From: Brevibacillus sp051967035
Lineage (GTDB): Bacteria; Bacillota; Bacilli; Brevibacillales; Brevibacillaceae
Assembly (NCBI RefSeq): GCF_051967035.1
Contig: NZ_JBQCKK010000002.1
Span: forward strand, 1 to 64,000
Length of the DNA stretch: 64,000 nucleotides
Direction of reading: 5' to 3'
This document shows positions 33,931 to 43,123 of the stretch, in pieces. Position 1 is the stretch's first letter. Each line of letters opens with the position of its first letter. A program made the position numbers and the translations under genes. The notes under the pieces were generated by a model, which did no database searches, was not told the DNA's origin, and was given only the letters and a program-made list of their open reading frames with translations.

Positions 33931-35280
33931 GTGAGCGACCTGTTTTTGGATCGTGTGCCGCCGCAGAACAAGGAAGCGGAACAATCAGTGCTGGGTGCCG
34001 TGTTCTTGTCTAAGGAAGCTTTAAGCACGGCCATTGAGATTCTCCGTCCGGAGGATTTTTACAAGACAGCGCATCAGCGCATCTTCCAAACGATGGTGGA
34101 CCTGTACGAAAAGGGCGAACCAGTCGACCTGGTAACCGTAACCGCTAATCTGCAGGACCACAAGCTGCTGGACGAAGTAGGCGGCGTCACGTATTTGACG
34201 GAAATCGCCAGCTCGGTTCCGACTGCGGCGAACATTGAATACTACGCCAAAATTGTAGAAGAAAAAGCGCTGCTTCGGCGCTTGATTCAAACCGCAACCA
34301 AAATTGCCAATGACGGTTACTCCCGCGAGGACGACGTTACCGAGATCATTGCCGATGCCGAAAAGTACATCATGGAGATCGCGCAAAATCGCAACAGCGG
34401 TGGTTTTACGCCCATTCGTGACGTGCTGTTGGAAACGTATGAACGGATCGAGTTTTTGAGTCAACGACGTGGAGACATTACCGGAATTCCTTCCGGATAT
34501 ACTGATTTGGATAAAATGACTGCGGGATTTCAGCGCAGTGACCTCATCATTCTGGCCGCACGTCCATCTGTAGGGAAGACGGCGTTTGCCCTGAATGTCG
34601 CACAAAACGTCGCTGCACGAGCTGGAGAGACGGTCGCCATCTTTTCTTTGGAGATGGGCGCTTCCCAGTTGGTACAGCGTATGATCTGTGCCGAGGGCAA
34701 TATTGATGCCTCGCGGTTGCGTTCCGGGACGCTGGAGGAAGACGACTGGCAGAAGCTGACGATGGCGATTGGCACACTGGCGAAGGCTCCGATTTTTATC
34801 GATGATACGCCAGGCGTGACCGTTCAGGACATTCGCGCAAAATGCCGCAGATTGCAGGCTGAACGGGGCCTCGGCATGATTCTCATCGACTACCTGCAAC
34901 TGATTCACGGCCGCGGCAAGGGAGACAATCGGCAACAGGAAGTATCCGAGATTTCCCGTACGCTGAAAGGGATTGCCCGTGAGCTGAATGTGCCCGTGAT
35001 CGCCTTGTCCCAGCTGAGCCGGGGCGTAGAGCAGCGGCAGGACAAGCGTCCGATGATGTCCGATATCCGTGAGTCTGGTTCGATCGAGCAGGACGCCGAT
35101 ATCGTCGCGTTCCTGTACCGCGATGACTACTACGACAAGGAAACGGAAAACAAAAACGTCATCGAGGTCATCATCGCCAAACAGCGTAACGGCCCGACCG
35201 GGACGGTTGAGTTGGCATTCCTCAAAGAATTTAACAAGTTCGTCAGCTTGGATCAGCGTTTTCGCAATCAGGCTGGATAA
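33931..35280 (+). CDS. dnaB: Replicative DNA helicase DnaB (DnaC in Bacillus)
   Basis: The 449-residue protein is the hexameric replicative helicase. An N-terminal domain (PPQNKEAEQSVLGAVFLS) is followed by the RecA-like core with Walker A AARPSVGKTAFALN at about residue 209, LEMGASQLVQRM, LIDYLQLIHG and the arginine finger region QRNGPTGTVEL. It starts with GTG 33931 (GGAGGGTGTGAC upstream). The product is called DnaC in B. subtilis. It is the last gene of yybS-gdpP-rplI-dnaB. Confidence 0.97.
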   Translation: MSDLFLDRVPPQNKEAEQSVLGAVFLSKEALSTAIEILRPEDFYKTAHQRIFQTMVDLYEKGEPVDLVTVTANLQDHKLLDEVGGVTYLTEIASSVPTAANIEYYAKIVEEKALLRRLIQTATKIANDGYSREDDVTEIIADAEKYIMEIAQNRNSGGFTPIRDVLLETYERIEFLSQRRGDITGIPSGYTDLDKMTAGFQRSDLIILAARPSVGKTAFALNVAQNVAARAGETVAIFSLEMGASQLVQRMICAEGNIDASRLRSGTLEEDDWQKLTMAIGTLAKAPIFIDDTPGVTVQDIRAKCRRLQAERGLGMILIDYLQLIHGRGKGDNRQQEVSEISRTLKGIARELNVPVIALSQLSRGVEQRQDKRPMMSDIRESGSIEQDADIVAFLYRDDYYDKETENKNVIEVIIAKQRNGPTGTVELAFLKEFNKFVSLDQRFRNQAG

Positions 35281-35298
35281 AACCGCAAATGAAAACAA

Positions 35299-35328
35299 AG
35301 CCGGAACCTTTCCGGCTATTTTTTTTTC
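35299..35328 (+). terminator. Terminator after dnaB
   Basis: AGCCGGAA (35299-35306), loop CCT, TTCCGGCT (35310-35317), then A and ten T residues. Confidence 0.92.
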
Positions 35329-35336
35329 TTGCTTTG

Positions 35337-35380
35337 AATACCGAACATATAATCTTCCCACTATTTAAATGTTCGTATTT
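35337..35380. promoter_or_regulatory. Candidate PurR operator (two inverted PurBoxes)
   Basis: AATACCGAACATA (35337-35349) and the inverted AATGTTCGTATTT (35368-35380) each differ by one base from the PurBox A-W-W-W-C-C-G-A-A-C-W-W-T, with an 18-base gap, close to the 16-17 of B. subtilis. They lie directly upstream of the purA -35. Binding of PurR, relieved by PRPP, is inferred. Confidence 0.7.
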
Positions 35381-35384
35381 TCCG

Positions 35385-35413
35385 TTGACATACAAGAAAT
35401 GGTTTAGTACACT
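35385..35413 (+). promoter_or_regulatory. purA promoter
   Basis: TTGACA (35385-35390), 17-nt spacer, TACACT (35408-35413); 52 bases upstream of the purA ATG. Confidence 0.75.
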
Positions 35414-35464
35414 TAGATTGTTTCAGGCCCAAAAGGACATGATGATATCAGGAGGTGTTTTTCG

Positions 35465-36751
35465 ATGTCAACAGTCGTTGTCGTCGGAACCCAGTGGGGC
35501 GATGAAGGTAAAGGGAAAATTACAGACTACTTGGCTGAAAGCGCAGAGGTAGTGGCTCGTTACCAAGGTGGTAACAACGCAGGCCATACCATTATTTTTG
35601 ATGGCAACAAATATAAGCTGCACCTGATTCCATCGGGAATTTTCTATACGGATAAGATCTGCGTGATTGGAAACGGTATGGTCATCGATCCGAAGGCATT
35701 GGTAAAAGAGCTGGAGTACATTCACAGCTTTGGTTTTTCTACAAACAACCTGAAAATCAGCGATCGCGCGCATGTGATTATGCCGTACCATATCAAGCTG
35801 GATGGCGTGGAAGAAGACAGCCGCGGTGCAAATAAAATCGGTACCACCCGGAAAGGGATCGGGCCGGCATACATGGATAAAGCAGCGCGCATCGGCATCC
35901 GCATCGCCGATCTGTTGGATCGCGAAGAGTTTGCCCGCAAGCTGGAACGCAACCTGGCAGAGAAAAACATGCTGCTGGAGAAGATGTACAATACGACTGG
36001 TTTTGACCTGCAAGAAGTGCTGGATGAGTACCTCGCTCTGGCTGAAATCATTCGTCCTTATGTCACCGATACATCTGTTGTGCTCAACGATGCGATTGAT
36101 AATGGAAACCGTGTTCTTTTTGAAGGGGCCCAAGGCGTCCTGCTCGACATCGACCAAGGTACGTATCCGTATGTCACTTCCTCCAGCCCGATTGCGGGTG
36201 GCGTGACGATCGGTTCCGGAGTAGGACCGACCAAAATCAATCAAGTCATCGGGGTAGCGAAGGCGTACACCACGCGCGTAGGAGACGGTCCGTTCCTGAC
36301 GGAGCTGACTGACGCGACTGGCGACCGCATCCGTGAGGTTGGCTTCGAGTACGGTACGACAACCGGCCGTGCCCGCCGCGTAGGCTGGTTCGACAGCGTG
36401 GTTGTTCGTCATGCCCGTCGTGTGAGCGGGATCACCGGTTTGGCTATTACCAAGCTGGATACGCTCTCCGGTATTGAGACTCTGCGTATTTGCACGGCGT
36501 ACAGATACAATGGCCAGATCATTGAATCGTTCCCGGCCAATCTAAACCTGTTGGCAAAATGCGAGCCTGTATACGAAGAGCTGCCAGGCTGGACCGAGGA
36601 CATTACAGGCGTTCGCAACCTGAACGACCTGCCGGAAAACGCTCGTCACTACATCGAGCGCATCACACAGCTGACGGGGATTCCGCTGTCGATCTTCTCG
36701 GTAGGACCAGATCGCGAGCAAACCGTCGTGGTGCGCGGCATCTGGGGATAA
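35465..36751 (+). CDS. purA: Adenylosuccinate synthetase
   Basis: PurA joins IMP and aspartate with GTP to form adenylosuccinate, the first step to AMP. The 428-residue protein begins with VVVVGTQWGDEGKGKITDYL (P-loop and catalytic Asp), has GNNAGHTI, GTTRKGIGPAYMDKA, and GVGPTKINQVIGV with the switch region following. The end SVGPDREQTVVV is conserved. AGGAGGTG precedes the ATG. Operators and a promoter upstream indicate purine control. Confidence 0.97.
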   Translation: MSTVVVVGTQWGDEGKGKITDYLAESAEVVARYQGGNNAGHTIIFDGNKYKLHLIPSGIFYTDKICVIGNGMVIDPKALVKELEYIHSFGFSTNNLKISDRAHVIMPYHIKLDGVEEDSRGANKIGTTRKGIGPAYMDKAARIGIRIADLLDREEFARKLERNLAEKNMLLEKMYNTTGFDLQEVLDEYLALAEIIRPYVTDTSVVLNDAIDNGNRVLFEGAQGVLLDIDQGTYPYVTSSSPIAGGVTIGSGVGPTKINQVIGVAKAYTTRVGDGPFLTELTDATGDRIREVGFEYGTTTGRARRVGWFDSVVVRHARRVSGITGLAITKLDTLSGIETLRICTAYRYNGQIIESFPANLNLLAKCEPVYEELPGWTEDITGVRNLNDLPENARHYIERITQLTGIPLSIFSVGPDREQTVVVRGIWG

Positions 36752-36812
36752 GCCTGGTTCCAATGTCATAGCAAAAAAGTCGGCCTGACCATTTTCATGG
36801 GCAAGTCGTATG

Positions 36813-36850
36813 AAAAAAGCTGTCGATCTTTGGCAGCTTTTTCTTTTTTT
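36813..36850 (+). terminator. Terminator after purA
   Basis: AAAAAGCTGTC (36814-36824), loop GATCTTT, GGCAGCTTTTT (36832-36842), then CTTTTTTT. Confidence 0.88.
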
Positions 36851-36920
36851 ACGGACAGACAAGAAACGACACCCTCTGGGCATAAGGTTAGACATACGGA
36901 GAAATGGAGAGGTGATCGTG

Positions 36921-37130
36921 ATGATGGGATTTGACCAAAAAGCCAAAAAGCTGCTGGGGAAAAATGTACAGGTGAAGATGATTAACGGCGTCGTTATCAA
37001 GGGGACGATGACTCATTTCAACAACGGTTACCTTTGCTTTATCACTACGTACAAACAGCAAAACAACGCGGAGAAAACAACGATTCGCAGACTCGCGCTA
37101 AAAGACGTAACGTCGATGCAAGAGGTGTAG
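36921..37130 (+). CDS. Sm-like (LSm/Hfq-fold) 69-residue protein, uncharacterised
   Basis: The product (69 residues from ATG 36921, GAGAGGTG 6 bases upstream) starts MMGFDQKAKKLLGKNVQV and continues as five likely beta strands. KNVQVKMINGVVIKGTMTHF then NNGYLCFITT matches the Sm1 pattern (hydrophobic, polar, NG turn, G, F-x-N). The second half (TTIRRLALKDVTSMQEV) is a plausible Sm2. It resembles Hfq/LSm or DUF2642-type proteins but is no close match to Hfq, which lacks this tail. It is a single gene between two terminators. Confidence 0.7.
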   Translation: MMGFDQKAKKLLGKNVQVKMINGVVIKGTMTHFNNGYLCFITTYKQQNNAEKTTIRRLALKDVTSMQEV

Positions 37131-37153
37131 ACCATCATGCCGGAGACGAAATC

Positions 37154-37192
37154 AGCCATCTTTCCTCCAGACAGGGAAGATGGCTGTTTATT
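37154..37192 (+). terminator. Terminator after the Sm-like gene
   Basis: AGCCATCTTTCC (37154-37165) pairs with GGGAAGATGGCT (37174-37185); the T tract (GTTTATTG) is weak. Confidence 0.55.
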
Positions 37193-37358
37193 GTGGGGAA
37201 GACCATGCCGTCATCGCAGTCTGACGGTGCGGGCATCCGACATCGTCGTTTGTCCGCCGCTTCTTCACCCAATCAACCACCAGTCTTGAAAGAAACACCC
37301 AATTATATGTCCATATCGTGACGCTTTGTCAGATTTGTCATTCGACAGCAATTTACAC

Positions 37359-37388
37359 TTGAAGTTGTCGGGAATCCTATGGTAAAGT
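37359..37388 (+). promoter_or_regulatory. Candidate promoter of the M23 peptidase gene
   Basis: TTGAAG (37359-37364), 18-nt spacer, TAAAGT (37383-37388). It is the best match in the 338-base gap from 37186; the gap otherwise shows no gene. Confidence 0.4.
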
Positions 37389-37523
37389 CGACATAGTTGG
37401 TTTCTTTAGGCATTTTGTCAGATAATTGGAAAGAAATAATAGGTTGTACGACCTAGTCGGTATATTAAAAATTTTCAGGAAATGGAATGAGGTAGCTGTT
37501 TCTGTTTTCAGGAGGGACAAGTT

Positions 37524-39020
37524 ATGCAATGGTCTGAGTGGAAGGCCAAGCTGCAGGAACGGTCCGAACGCATCGTTCGGAATTGCAGCGATTTGGCGAA
37601 ACGTGCAATGAAACATACGAGCTTGTACATCCAGGAACACAAAAAGCAAACGGTTTCGATCGCAGCGGGGTTGTTGGTGACGATTGCCGCTGGAGCTTCG
37701 GCGCAATATTACTATACAAGCAATGTCACATCGGTCTATCATGTCATCGTAAACGGCCAGGAAATCGGTGTGGTGAACGATCCGGAGGTCATTCAGAATT
37801 GGACAGCAGCAAAGCTGAAAGAGGAAGAAGCCAAAAGAGGCGTCGATCTGACGCTGGCGGATTATATTACGTTCAAGGAAGAGCGCCAGTTCAAGGCTCC
37901 TTTTGACAACGAGGCCGCAGTCAAAGCCCTTTCTTCCATGGCAGCCATCAAGGTTCAGGCAGTAAAACTCGTGATTGACGGCAAAGTGGTCGGCTACTTG
38001 CCCGATCAGCAATCGGCTGAGCAAGTGCTCGCTGAGGTGAAGCAAAAGTATTCCGGTGTCCCTGTTCTCACGGGCAGGAAAGCGGCAGTAGCAGCGGCGT
38101 CCATGTCGGAAATGAGAGCCACCCCGGTAAAAGAAGTGACATTCAAAGAAAAGGTAGAGTTGCAGACGGAGTCCGTAGATGCAGCTCAAATTTTGCCTGC
38201 CGAAAAAGTGGAAGAGCTTTTGGTCAAGGGCACCTTCAAGGAACTGAAGCACACGGTCGTAGAGGGCGATTGCATCGGTTGCATTGCCAAAAAGTACGGA
38301 ATTACCACAAAAGACATTTACGCCAATAACCCGGGCATTACAGAAAACACGCTTTTGCAGTTGGGACAGGAGATCAACGTTACGGCGGTGCGTCCTTTGG
38401 TCACTGTACAGGTGAAGGAAGACGTATCGCAGCAGGAAGTCATTGCGTTTCCTACGCAGATCAACAACAACGACAAGCTTCCCAAAGGGGAAACAAAGGT
38501 CATTCAGGAAGGCAGAAACGGCAAGAAGCTCGTTCAGTACGAAGTCGTCAAAGAAAATGGACAAGTGATCGAACGCAAGGTTGTGAAACAAGAGGTTCTT
38601 GCGCAGCCTGTCGCCAAAATCATCGAGCGCGGGACAAAGGTGATTCCATCGCGTGGGACAGGCCGTTTGAGCTGGCCTGCCGGCGGATATATCAGCAGCG
38701 GATTCGGCTCTCGCTGGGGTCGCTTGCATAAAGGAATCGATATTGCCGGATCAGGATCTGTCATGGCGGCAGACAACGGCCGCGTCAAATTCGCGGGCTG
38801 GGACGGCGATTACGGAAAAGCGATCGTCATTGACCATGGAAACGGGATGGAAACGCTGTATGGTCACTTGAACACCATTAACGTGAAAGCCGGCGATGTA
38901 GTGGAAAAAGGAAAGAAAATTGGCGTAAAAGGTTCGACCGGAAACTCTACCGGTGTCCATCTCCATTTTGAGGTTCATCAAAATGGACGCGTGCAGAACC
39001 CGATGCGTTTCTTAAAATAG
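37524..39020 (+). CDS. M23 peptidoglycan endopeptidase with LysM and G5 domains
   Basis: The 498-residue protein is anchored by one membrane helix (residues 45-62, VSIAAGLLVTIAAGASAQ). A LysM domain follows (LKHTVVEGDCIGCIAKKYG), then a G5 domain (EVIAFPTQINNND to about 375), and the C-terminal M23 peptidase with zinc motifs HKGIDIAG and GVHLHFEVHQNG. It cleaves peptide cross-links outside the cell. It is directly upstream of walR and likely regulated by the wall system; no WalR box (TGTWAH-N5-TGTWAH) was seen near its start. AGGAGGGAC precedes the ATG. Confidence 0.9.
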   Translation: MQWSEWKAKLQERSERIVRNCSDLAKRAMKHTSLYIQEHKKQTVSIAAGLLVTIAAGASAQYYYTSNVTSVYHVIVNGQEIGVVNDPEVIQNWTAAKLKEEEAKRGVDLTLADYITFKEERQFKAPFDNEAAVKALSSMAAIKVQAVKLVIDGKVVGYLPDQQSAEQVLAEVKQKYSGVPVLTGRKAAVAAASMSEMRATPVKEVTFKEKVELQTESVDAAQILPAEKVEELLVKGTFKELKHTVVEGDCIGCIAKKYGITTKDIYANNPGITENTLLQLGQEINVTAVRPLVTVQVKEDVSQQEVIAFPTQINNNDKLPKGETKVIQEGRNGKKLVQYEVVKENGQVIERKVVKQEVLAQPVAKIIERGTKVIPSRGTGRLSWPAGGYISSGFGSRWGRLHKGIDIAGSGSVMAADNGRVKFAGWDGDYGKAIVIDHGNGMETLYGHLNTINVKAGDVVEKGKKIGVKGSTGNSTGVHLHFEVHQNGRVQNPMRFLK

Positions 39021-39037
39021 ATCTGTTTTTTTGGAGG

Positions 39038-39070
39038 AAAAGGGCGACTCTTTTGGAGGAGCCCTTTTTT
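39038..39070 (+). terminator. Terminator after the M23 gene
   Basis: AAAAGGGC (39038-39045) pairs with GCCCTTTT (39061-39068); inner GACTC/GGAG partial pairing, six T residues. Confidence 0.88.
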
Positions 39071-39204
39071 GCTATGGCGGCATCCCGGCGATACGCGAGA
39101 GAGGGAGTGGCTGGCAGGGGCTTCTATGCAGAGAGGACATGGTGTATTGTAGAGGAATAGCGACGTATGAAAGGGAATTCTTATAGAGAAAAGGAGGGAG
39201 CGGG

Positions 39205-39915
39205 ATGGCAAAACTCCTCGTGGTAGACGATGAAAAGCCGATTGCGGATATATTGAAGTTCACGTTTGAAAAAGAAGGGTATCAGGTCGTGTGCGCCTAC
39301 GATGGCGACGAAGCGCTTGCTGTCGTCCAGGATGAACGGCCGGATTTGATTTTGCTCGATGTCATGCTGCCAGGCAGGGATGGAATGGACGTATGCCGGG
39401 CTGTCCGTCAAACGCACGATGTGCCGATCATCATGCTGACGGCAAAGGACTCAGAACTGGATAAAGTATTGGGGCTGGAGCTGGGGGCGGATGATTACGT
39501 GACCAAGCCGTTCAGTACCCGTGAGCTGGTGGCGCGGGTCAAAGCGCACTTGCGCCGCCATCGTCCAAAAGCGGAGGAAAAAGACAACCAGCATTTGTTG
39601 CGTATACACGAGCTGGAAATTGATTTGAACTCGTACACGGTGGAGAAGGCGGGAGAATTGCTTGATCTGACCCATCGCGAGTTTGAGCTGCTGATGTACT
39701 TGGCCCGTCATCAGGGACAGGTTTTGACCCGGGAGCATCTGCTCCAGTCCGTGTGGGGCTTTGACTATTTTGGCGATGTACGGACGGTGGATGTAACGAT
39801 TCGTCGTCTGCGCGAAAAGATCGAGGATGATCCAAGTCAGCCGAAGTACATTATCACACGACGCGGATTAGGCTATACCATGCGCAATCCCGGGGCAGGA
39901 GGCACGCCTGGATGA
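39205..39915 (+). CDS. walR: Wall metabolism response regulator WalR (YycF)
   Basis: WalR is the essential OmpR-type regulator of autolysin and wall genes. The 236-residue protein has a receiver domain (VVDDEKPIADILKFTFEKEG, phosphorylation site Asp52 in LLDVMLPG, Lys in KPF) and a C-terminal winged helix (LTHREFELLMYLARHQGQVL, DVTIRRLREKIEDDP). It overlaps walK by 4 bases. AAAAGGAGGGAGCG precedes the ATG. Confidence 0.97.
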   Translation: MAKLLVVDDEKPIADILKFTFEKEGYQVVCAYDGDEALAVVQDERPDLILLDVMLPGRDGMDVCRAVRQTHDVPIIMLTAKDSELDKVLGLELGADDYVTKPFSTRELVARVKAHLRRHRPKAEEKDNQHLLRIHELEIDLNSYTVEKAGELLDLTHREFELLMYLARHQGQVLTREHLLQSVWGFDYFGDVRTVDVTIRRLREKIEDDPSQPKYIITRRGLGYTMRNPGAGGTPG

Positions 39916-41738
39916 TGAGGCGGCTGTTTAAAACGATCCAGTGGAAAATGGTCGTCATCTACATGCTGCTGATCCTGCTCGCCATGCAGTTCATTGGCGC
40001 TTATTTTGCCAGGGAAGTAGAAAGCTATTACATCAATAACTTTTCCGAGGCATTGAATGCCCAGGCCAGTCTGTTGGCCAGCCTGCTGGAGAGTGATCTG
40101 CGGCCGCGCGACGGGAAGGAGTCGAGTGCGGAGCAAAACCGTCAAGATATTGACAACCTCATTAACAACCTGGTGAAAATAAACGGCGCCAATGTGCAGG
40201 TCATCGACCAGACCGGAACAGTCGTCAGCACGACAGAGGACAAGAGCACGATTGGTCAGCGTACGTTGCAGCCGGAGGTCGCGGTAGCGTTGCTCGGCAC
40301 ACGCAGCGAATCCATGCGCATCGATCCGCGTACCGGCGCACGGGTAAAAGTGTTGGTACTGCCCGTCAAAGGGGACCAGATCGTCTATGGCGCGGTCTAC
40401 ATGATGGCTTCCATGGAAGGCACATATACGACGATTCGCAAAATGAACGGCATTTTGGCGACGGGCACCATGTTTGCGCTCGTCATTACGGCGGGCTTGG
40501 GCGTCGTGCTTGCGCGAACGATCACCAAGCCGATCAAGGAAATGACCAAACAGGCAAGGCTTGTGGCCGATGGCGATTTCAACAGCAGCGTGCGGGTATA
40601 CAGCGATGACGAGATCGGGCAACTGGGAATGGCTTTCAATCACATGACGCTGCGGTTGCAGGAGGCGATTTTGCAGCAGGAGGAAGAACGGGAGAAGCTC
40701 GCGGGTATTTTGAGCAACATGACGGATGGCGTGATCGCGGCCAATCGCAGCGGTCAGATTATTTTGTTCAACCGCGCAGCGGAAGAGATGCTACAGGTGC
40801 GCATGGCAGACGTTTTGCGCAAAAAAAGGACGTTGGCCGATCTGCTCGGCTTGCCTCCCGAGGAAGAGATGTCGTTGTACGCGCAGGAGGAGCCGCTCTT
40901 TATTGAGATGCGACTTCCCAATCAGGAAGAAGTCATTTTGCGCGTAACGTTTACACCGTTGCAGCACGACAGCGGGAAAAAGGGCGGGATCATCGCGGTC
41001 GTAGCGGATGTAACGGAGCAGCAGCGACTGGAGCAGCAGCGGCGGGAGTTTGTAGCCAACGTCTCGCACGAGCTGCGCACTCCGCTGACGACGATCAAAA
41101 GCTACGTGGAAGCCTTGCTGGACGGCGCGGTAGATGAACCGGAGCTGTCCAACCGCTTTTTGAAAGTCACTATGTCCGAGACAGAGCGGATGATCCGGCT
41201 GGTCAATGATTTGCTCCAGTTGAGCCGCTTCGACTCCCAGGGAGTGCGTTTGCACTGCAAGGAAGCGGACATCAGTCGGCTTTTGCGCTATGCGGCCGAC
41301 CGTTTTTCCATGTTCAGCGAGCAGCAGGAGGTACAGCTTATCGTTGATGTGCCAAACAAACTGCCGCCTGTGTACATCGACCTGGATGCGATCAACCAGG
41401 TACTGGACAACTTGCTGTCCAATGCGATCAAATATACGTCCCAGGGCGGCACGGTCGTGCTATCCGCCAAAGAAAACCGCCGACAAAAGCGGGTGCAAAT
41501 CTCGATCAGCGATACAGGGATCGGGATACCGGCTCGTGATTTGAAGCGCATTTTTGAACGGTTCTATCGGGTAGACAAAGCGCGCTCGCGCGGACAAGGC
41601 GGCACAGGCTTGGGACTGGCTATCGCCCGCGAGCTGGTTCAGGCTCACGGCGCAGATATCGAGATTACCAGCGAATGGAACGTGGGGACGACGGTGACGT
41701 TCTGGGTCCCATTTGCCCAAGGAGGTAGTGCGGGATGA
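39912..41738 (+). CDS. walK: Sensor histidine kinase WalK (YycG)
   Basis: WalK phosphorylates WalR. The 608-residue protein has a short N-terminal helix (residues 12-30), an extracellular PAS-like domain, a second helix (about 183-203), HAMP (ARTITKPIKEMTKQARLVAD), PAS, the HisKA motif VSHELRTPLTTIKSYVEAL with His386, and a HATPase domain with NLLSNAIKYT and DTGIGIPARDLKRIFERFYR. The ATG overlaps walR and the stop overlaps walH. Confidence 0.97.
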   Translation: MMRRLFKTIQWKMVVIYMLLILLAMQFIGAYFAREVESYYINNFSEALNAQASLLASLLESDLRPRDGKESSAEQNRQDIDNLINNLVKINGANVQVIDQTGTVVSTTEDKSTIGQRTLQPEVAVALLGTRSESMRIDPRTGARVKVLVLPVKGDQIVYGAVYMMASMEGTYTTIRKMNGILATGTMFALVITAGLGVVLARTITKPIKEMTKQARLVADGDFNSSVRVYSDDEIGQLGMAFNHMTLRLQEAILQQEEEREKLAGILSNMTDGVIAANRSGQIILFNRAAEEMLQVRMADVLRKKRTLADLLGLPPEEEMSLYAQEEPLFIEMRLPNQEEVILRVTFTPLQHDSGKKGGIIAVVADVTEQQRLEQQRREFVANVSHELRTPLTTIKSYVEALLDGAVDEPELSNRFLKVTMSETERMIRLVNDLLQLSRFDSQGVRLHCKEADISRLLRYAADRFSMFSEQQEVQLIVDVPNKLPPVYIDLDAINQVLDNLLSNAIKYTSQGGTVVLSAKENRRQKRVQISISDTGIGIPARDLKRIFERFYRVDKARSRGQGGTGLGLAIARELVQAHGADIEITSEWNVGTTVTFWVPFAQGGSAG

Positions 41739-43123
41739 AGCGAATGCTGGAGCCTGCCAAGACCGTCTTGTTGACCCTGCTGGTGGTCGCCAGCTTTGTT
41801 TTGACCGCCATGCTGTGGTCGAACCAGCCCAATTTGCAGTTCATCGAGCCTGCACAATATACGGAGTCCAAGCCGGTTAAGGAAAAGACGCTGGAACAGC
41901 TGGTAACCCCCGAGTCGATCGTGTTTCATTACGGGGACGAGCGCCATACGCGCGCTGTCGCGACAGATGCGCCGTACAGATTGATCGTCAGCGAGATGTC
42001 AAAATGGATTTTCCTCGATTTTTCCCCGTTTGCCTTGTCCAATGACAAGTGGGGAGAAATTGCCCGGGAAAAGTTGGGGCTGGAGGTCCGTTTTCGCCAT
42101 ACGGTACCGTTGTCGATCGTGGGACGACTGGTTACCTTTCGCGATGAATATGACAGCGGCATGAAGGGCATTGACCGACTGTGGCTGTACTACGAAAAAG
42201 ACGAGGATGCCGTCTACGCGCTGTTTCTCTCCACAGAGGAAGGCCGGATGATGCGTTCGCGCACTTCGATCAGCCCAAAAGATTTGCGGGATTCGTACCT
42301 GGCTTCCGGCAGTTCCATGCCGGAGCAAATCATGAAGATCGTCAAGCCGGAGCGGGCCTATTCCGTGGTTGAAGGTCCGGTGCCGATCTGGAGTACGTAC
42401 TACTTGCCGAAAAACCAGATGCGGATGCAGCAGTTCCGTTACAGCTATGTGCCCGTCACCAACGAGCAGCTGATGGAGGCGTATTTTATCGACCAGTCGC
42501 TGGTCAGACAAATCATGGAACGGGACAAAACCGTCATTTTTACGGATGGCAGCAGATCGATCCAGTTGAGGGCGGATCAGCAGGCGATCACCTTCACAGA
42601 CCCGGCTTATCAGCAGAGGGTGCAGGAGCAGGAGCTGTCTGACGAGGAAAAAGTCCAGAGTGCGGTTACGTTTATCAACAAGCATCTCGGCTGGCTGGAC
42701 GAATTTCATTTTGAACAAATCAAGAAGAGCTACAATGAAAAAGATCTCATCACCTTCCGGCAGTACGTCGGGGCGTATCCGTTGGTAAGCACAGACGAGC
42801 GAATCCAGATTGATACGATCCAGATTACCTCGGAAGCGGGACAGGTTGTGACGATGAGCCGTTCCCTGCTCGATTTGGATAAATATATCGACAACCATGA
42901 GCAGACGGTCCTGTCGGGGCCGGAGCTGTTCAAGCTGATCCGGGACAAAAAGCTGGCCGATACGGAGCAAATCACGAATGCCTACCTTGCCTACCAAACG
43001 GTCATAGGAGACGGGTACGTGGATCTGATTCCGACCTGGATTGTCGAACTGGCGAATCAGGGGAATCTGTATATTCTCGCGCGAGTGAAGCAGGGAGGAG
43101 GAGGGGCGCATGGATTGGAGTAG
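41735..43123 (+). CDS. walH: WalH (YycH), regulator of WalK
   Basis: The 462-residue protein has a single N-terminal membrane helix (residues 8-28) and an extracellular two-domain fold containing SIVFHYGDERHTRA and a C-terminal YIDLIPTW-like motif (DGYVDLIPTWIVELANQ). With WalI it interacts with WalK and represses or tunes it. It overlaps walK by 4 bases and walI by 14. Confidence 0.94.
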   Translation: MKRMLEPAKTVLLTLLVVASFVLTAMLWSNQPNLQFIEPAQYTESKPVKEKTLEQLVTPESIVFHYGDERHTRAVATDAPYRLIVSEMSKWIFLDFSPFALSNDKWGEIAREKLGLEVRFRHTVPLSIVGRLVTFRDEYDSGMKGIDRLWLYYEKDEDAVYALFLSTEEGRMMRSRTSISPKDLRDSYLASGSSMPEQIMKIVKPERAYSVVEGPVPIWSTYYLPKNQMRMQQFRYSYVPVTNEQLMEAYFIDQSLVRQIMERDKTVIFTDGSRSIQLRADQQAITFTDPAYQQRVQEQELSDEEKVQSAVTFINKHLGWLDEFHFEQIKKSYNEKDLITFRQYVGAYPLVSTDERIQIDTIQITSEAGQVVTMSRSLLDLDKYIDNHEQTVLSGPELFKLIRDKKLADTEQITNAYLAYQTVIGDGYVDLIPTWIVELANQGNLYILARVKQGGGGAHGLE

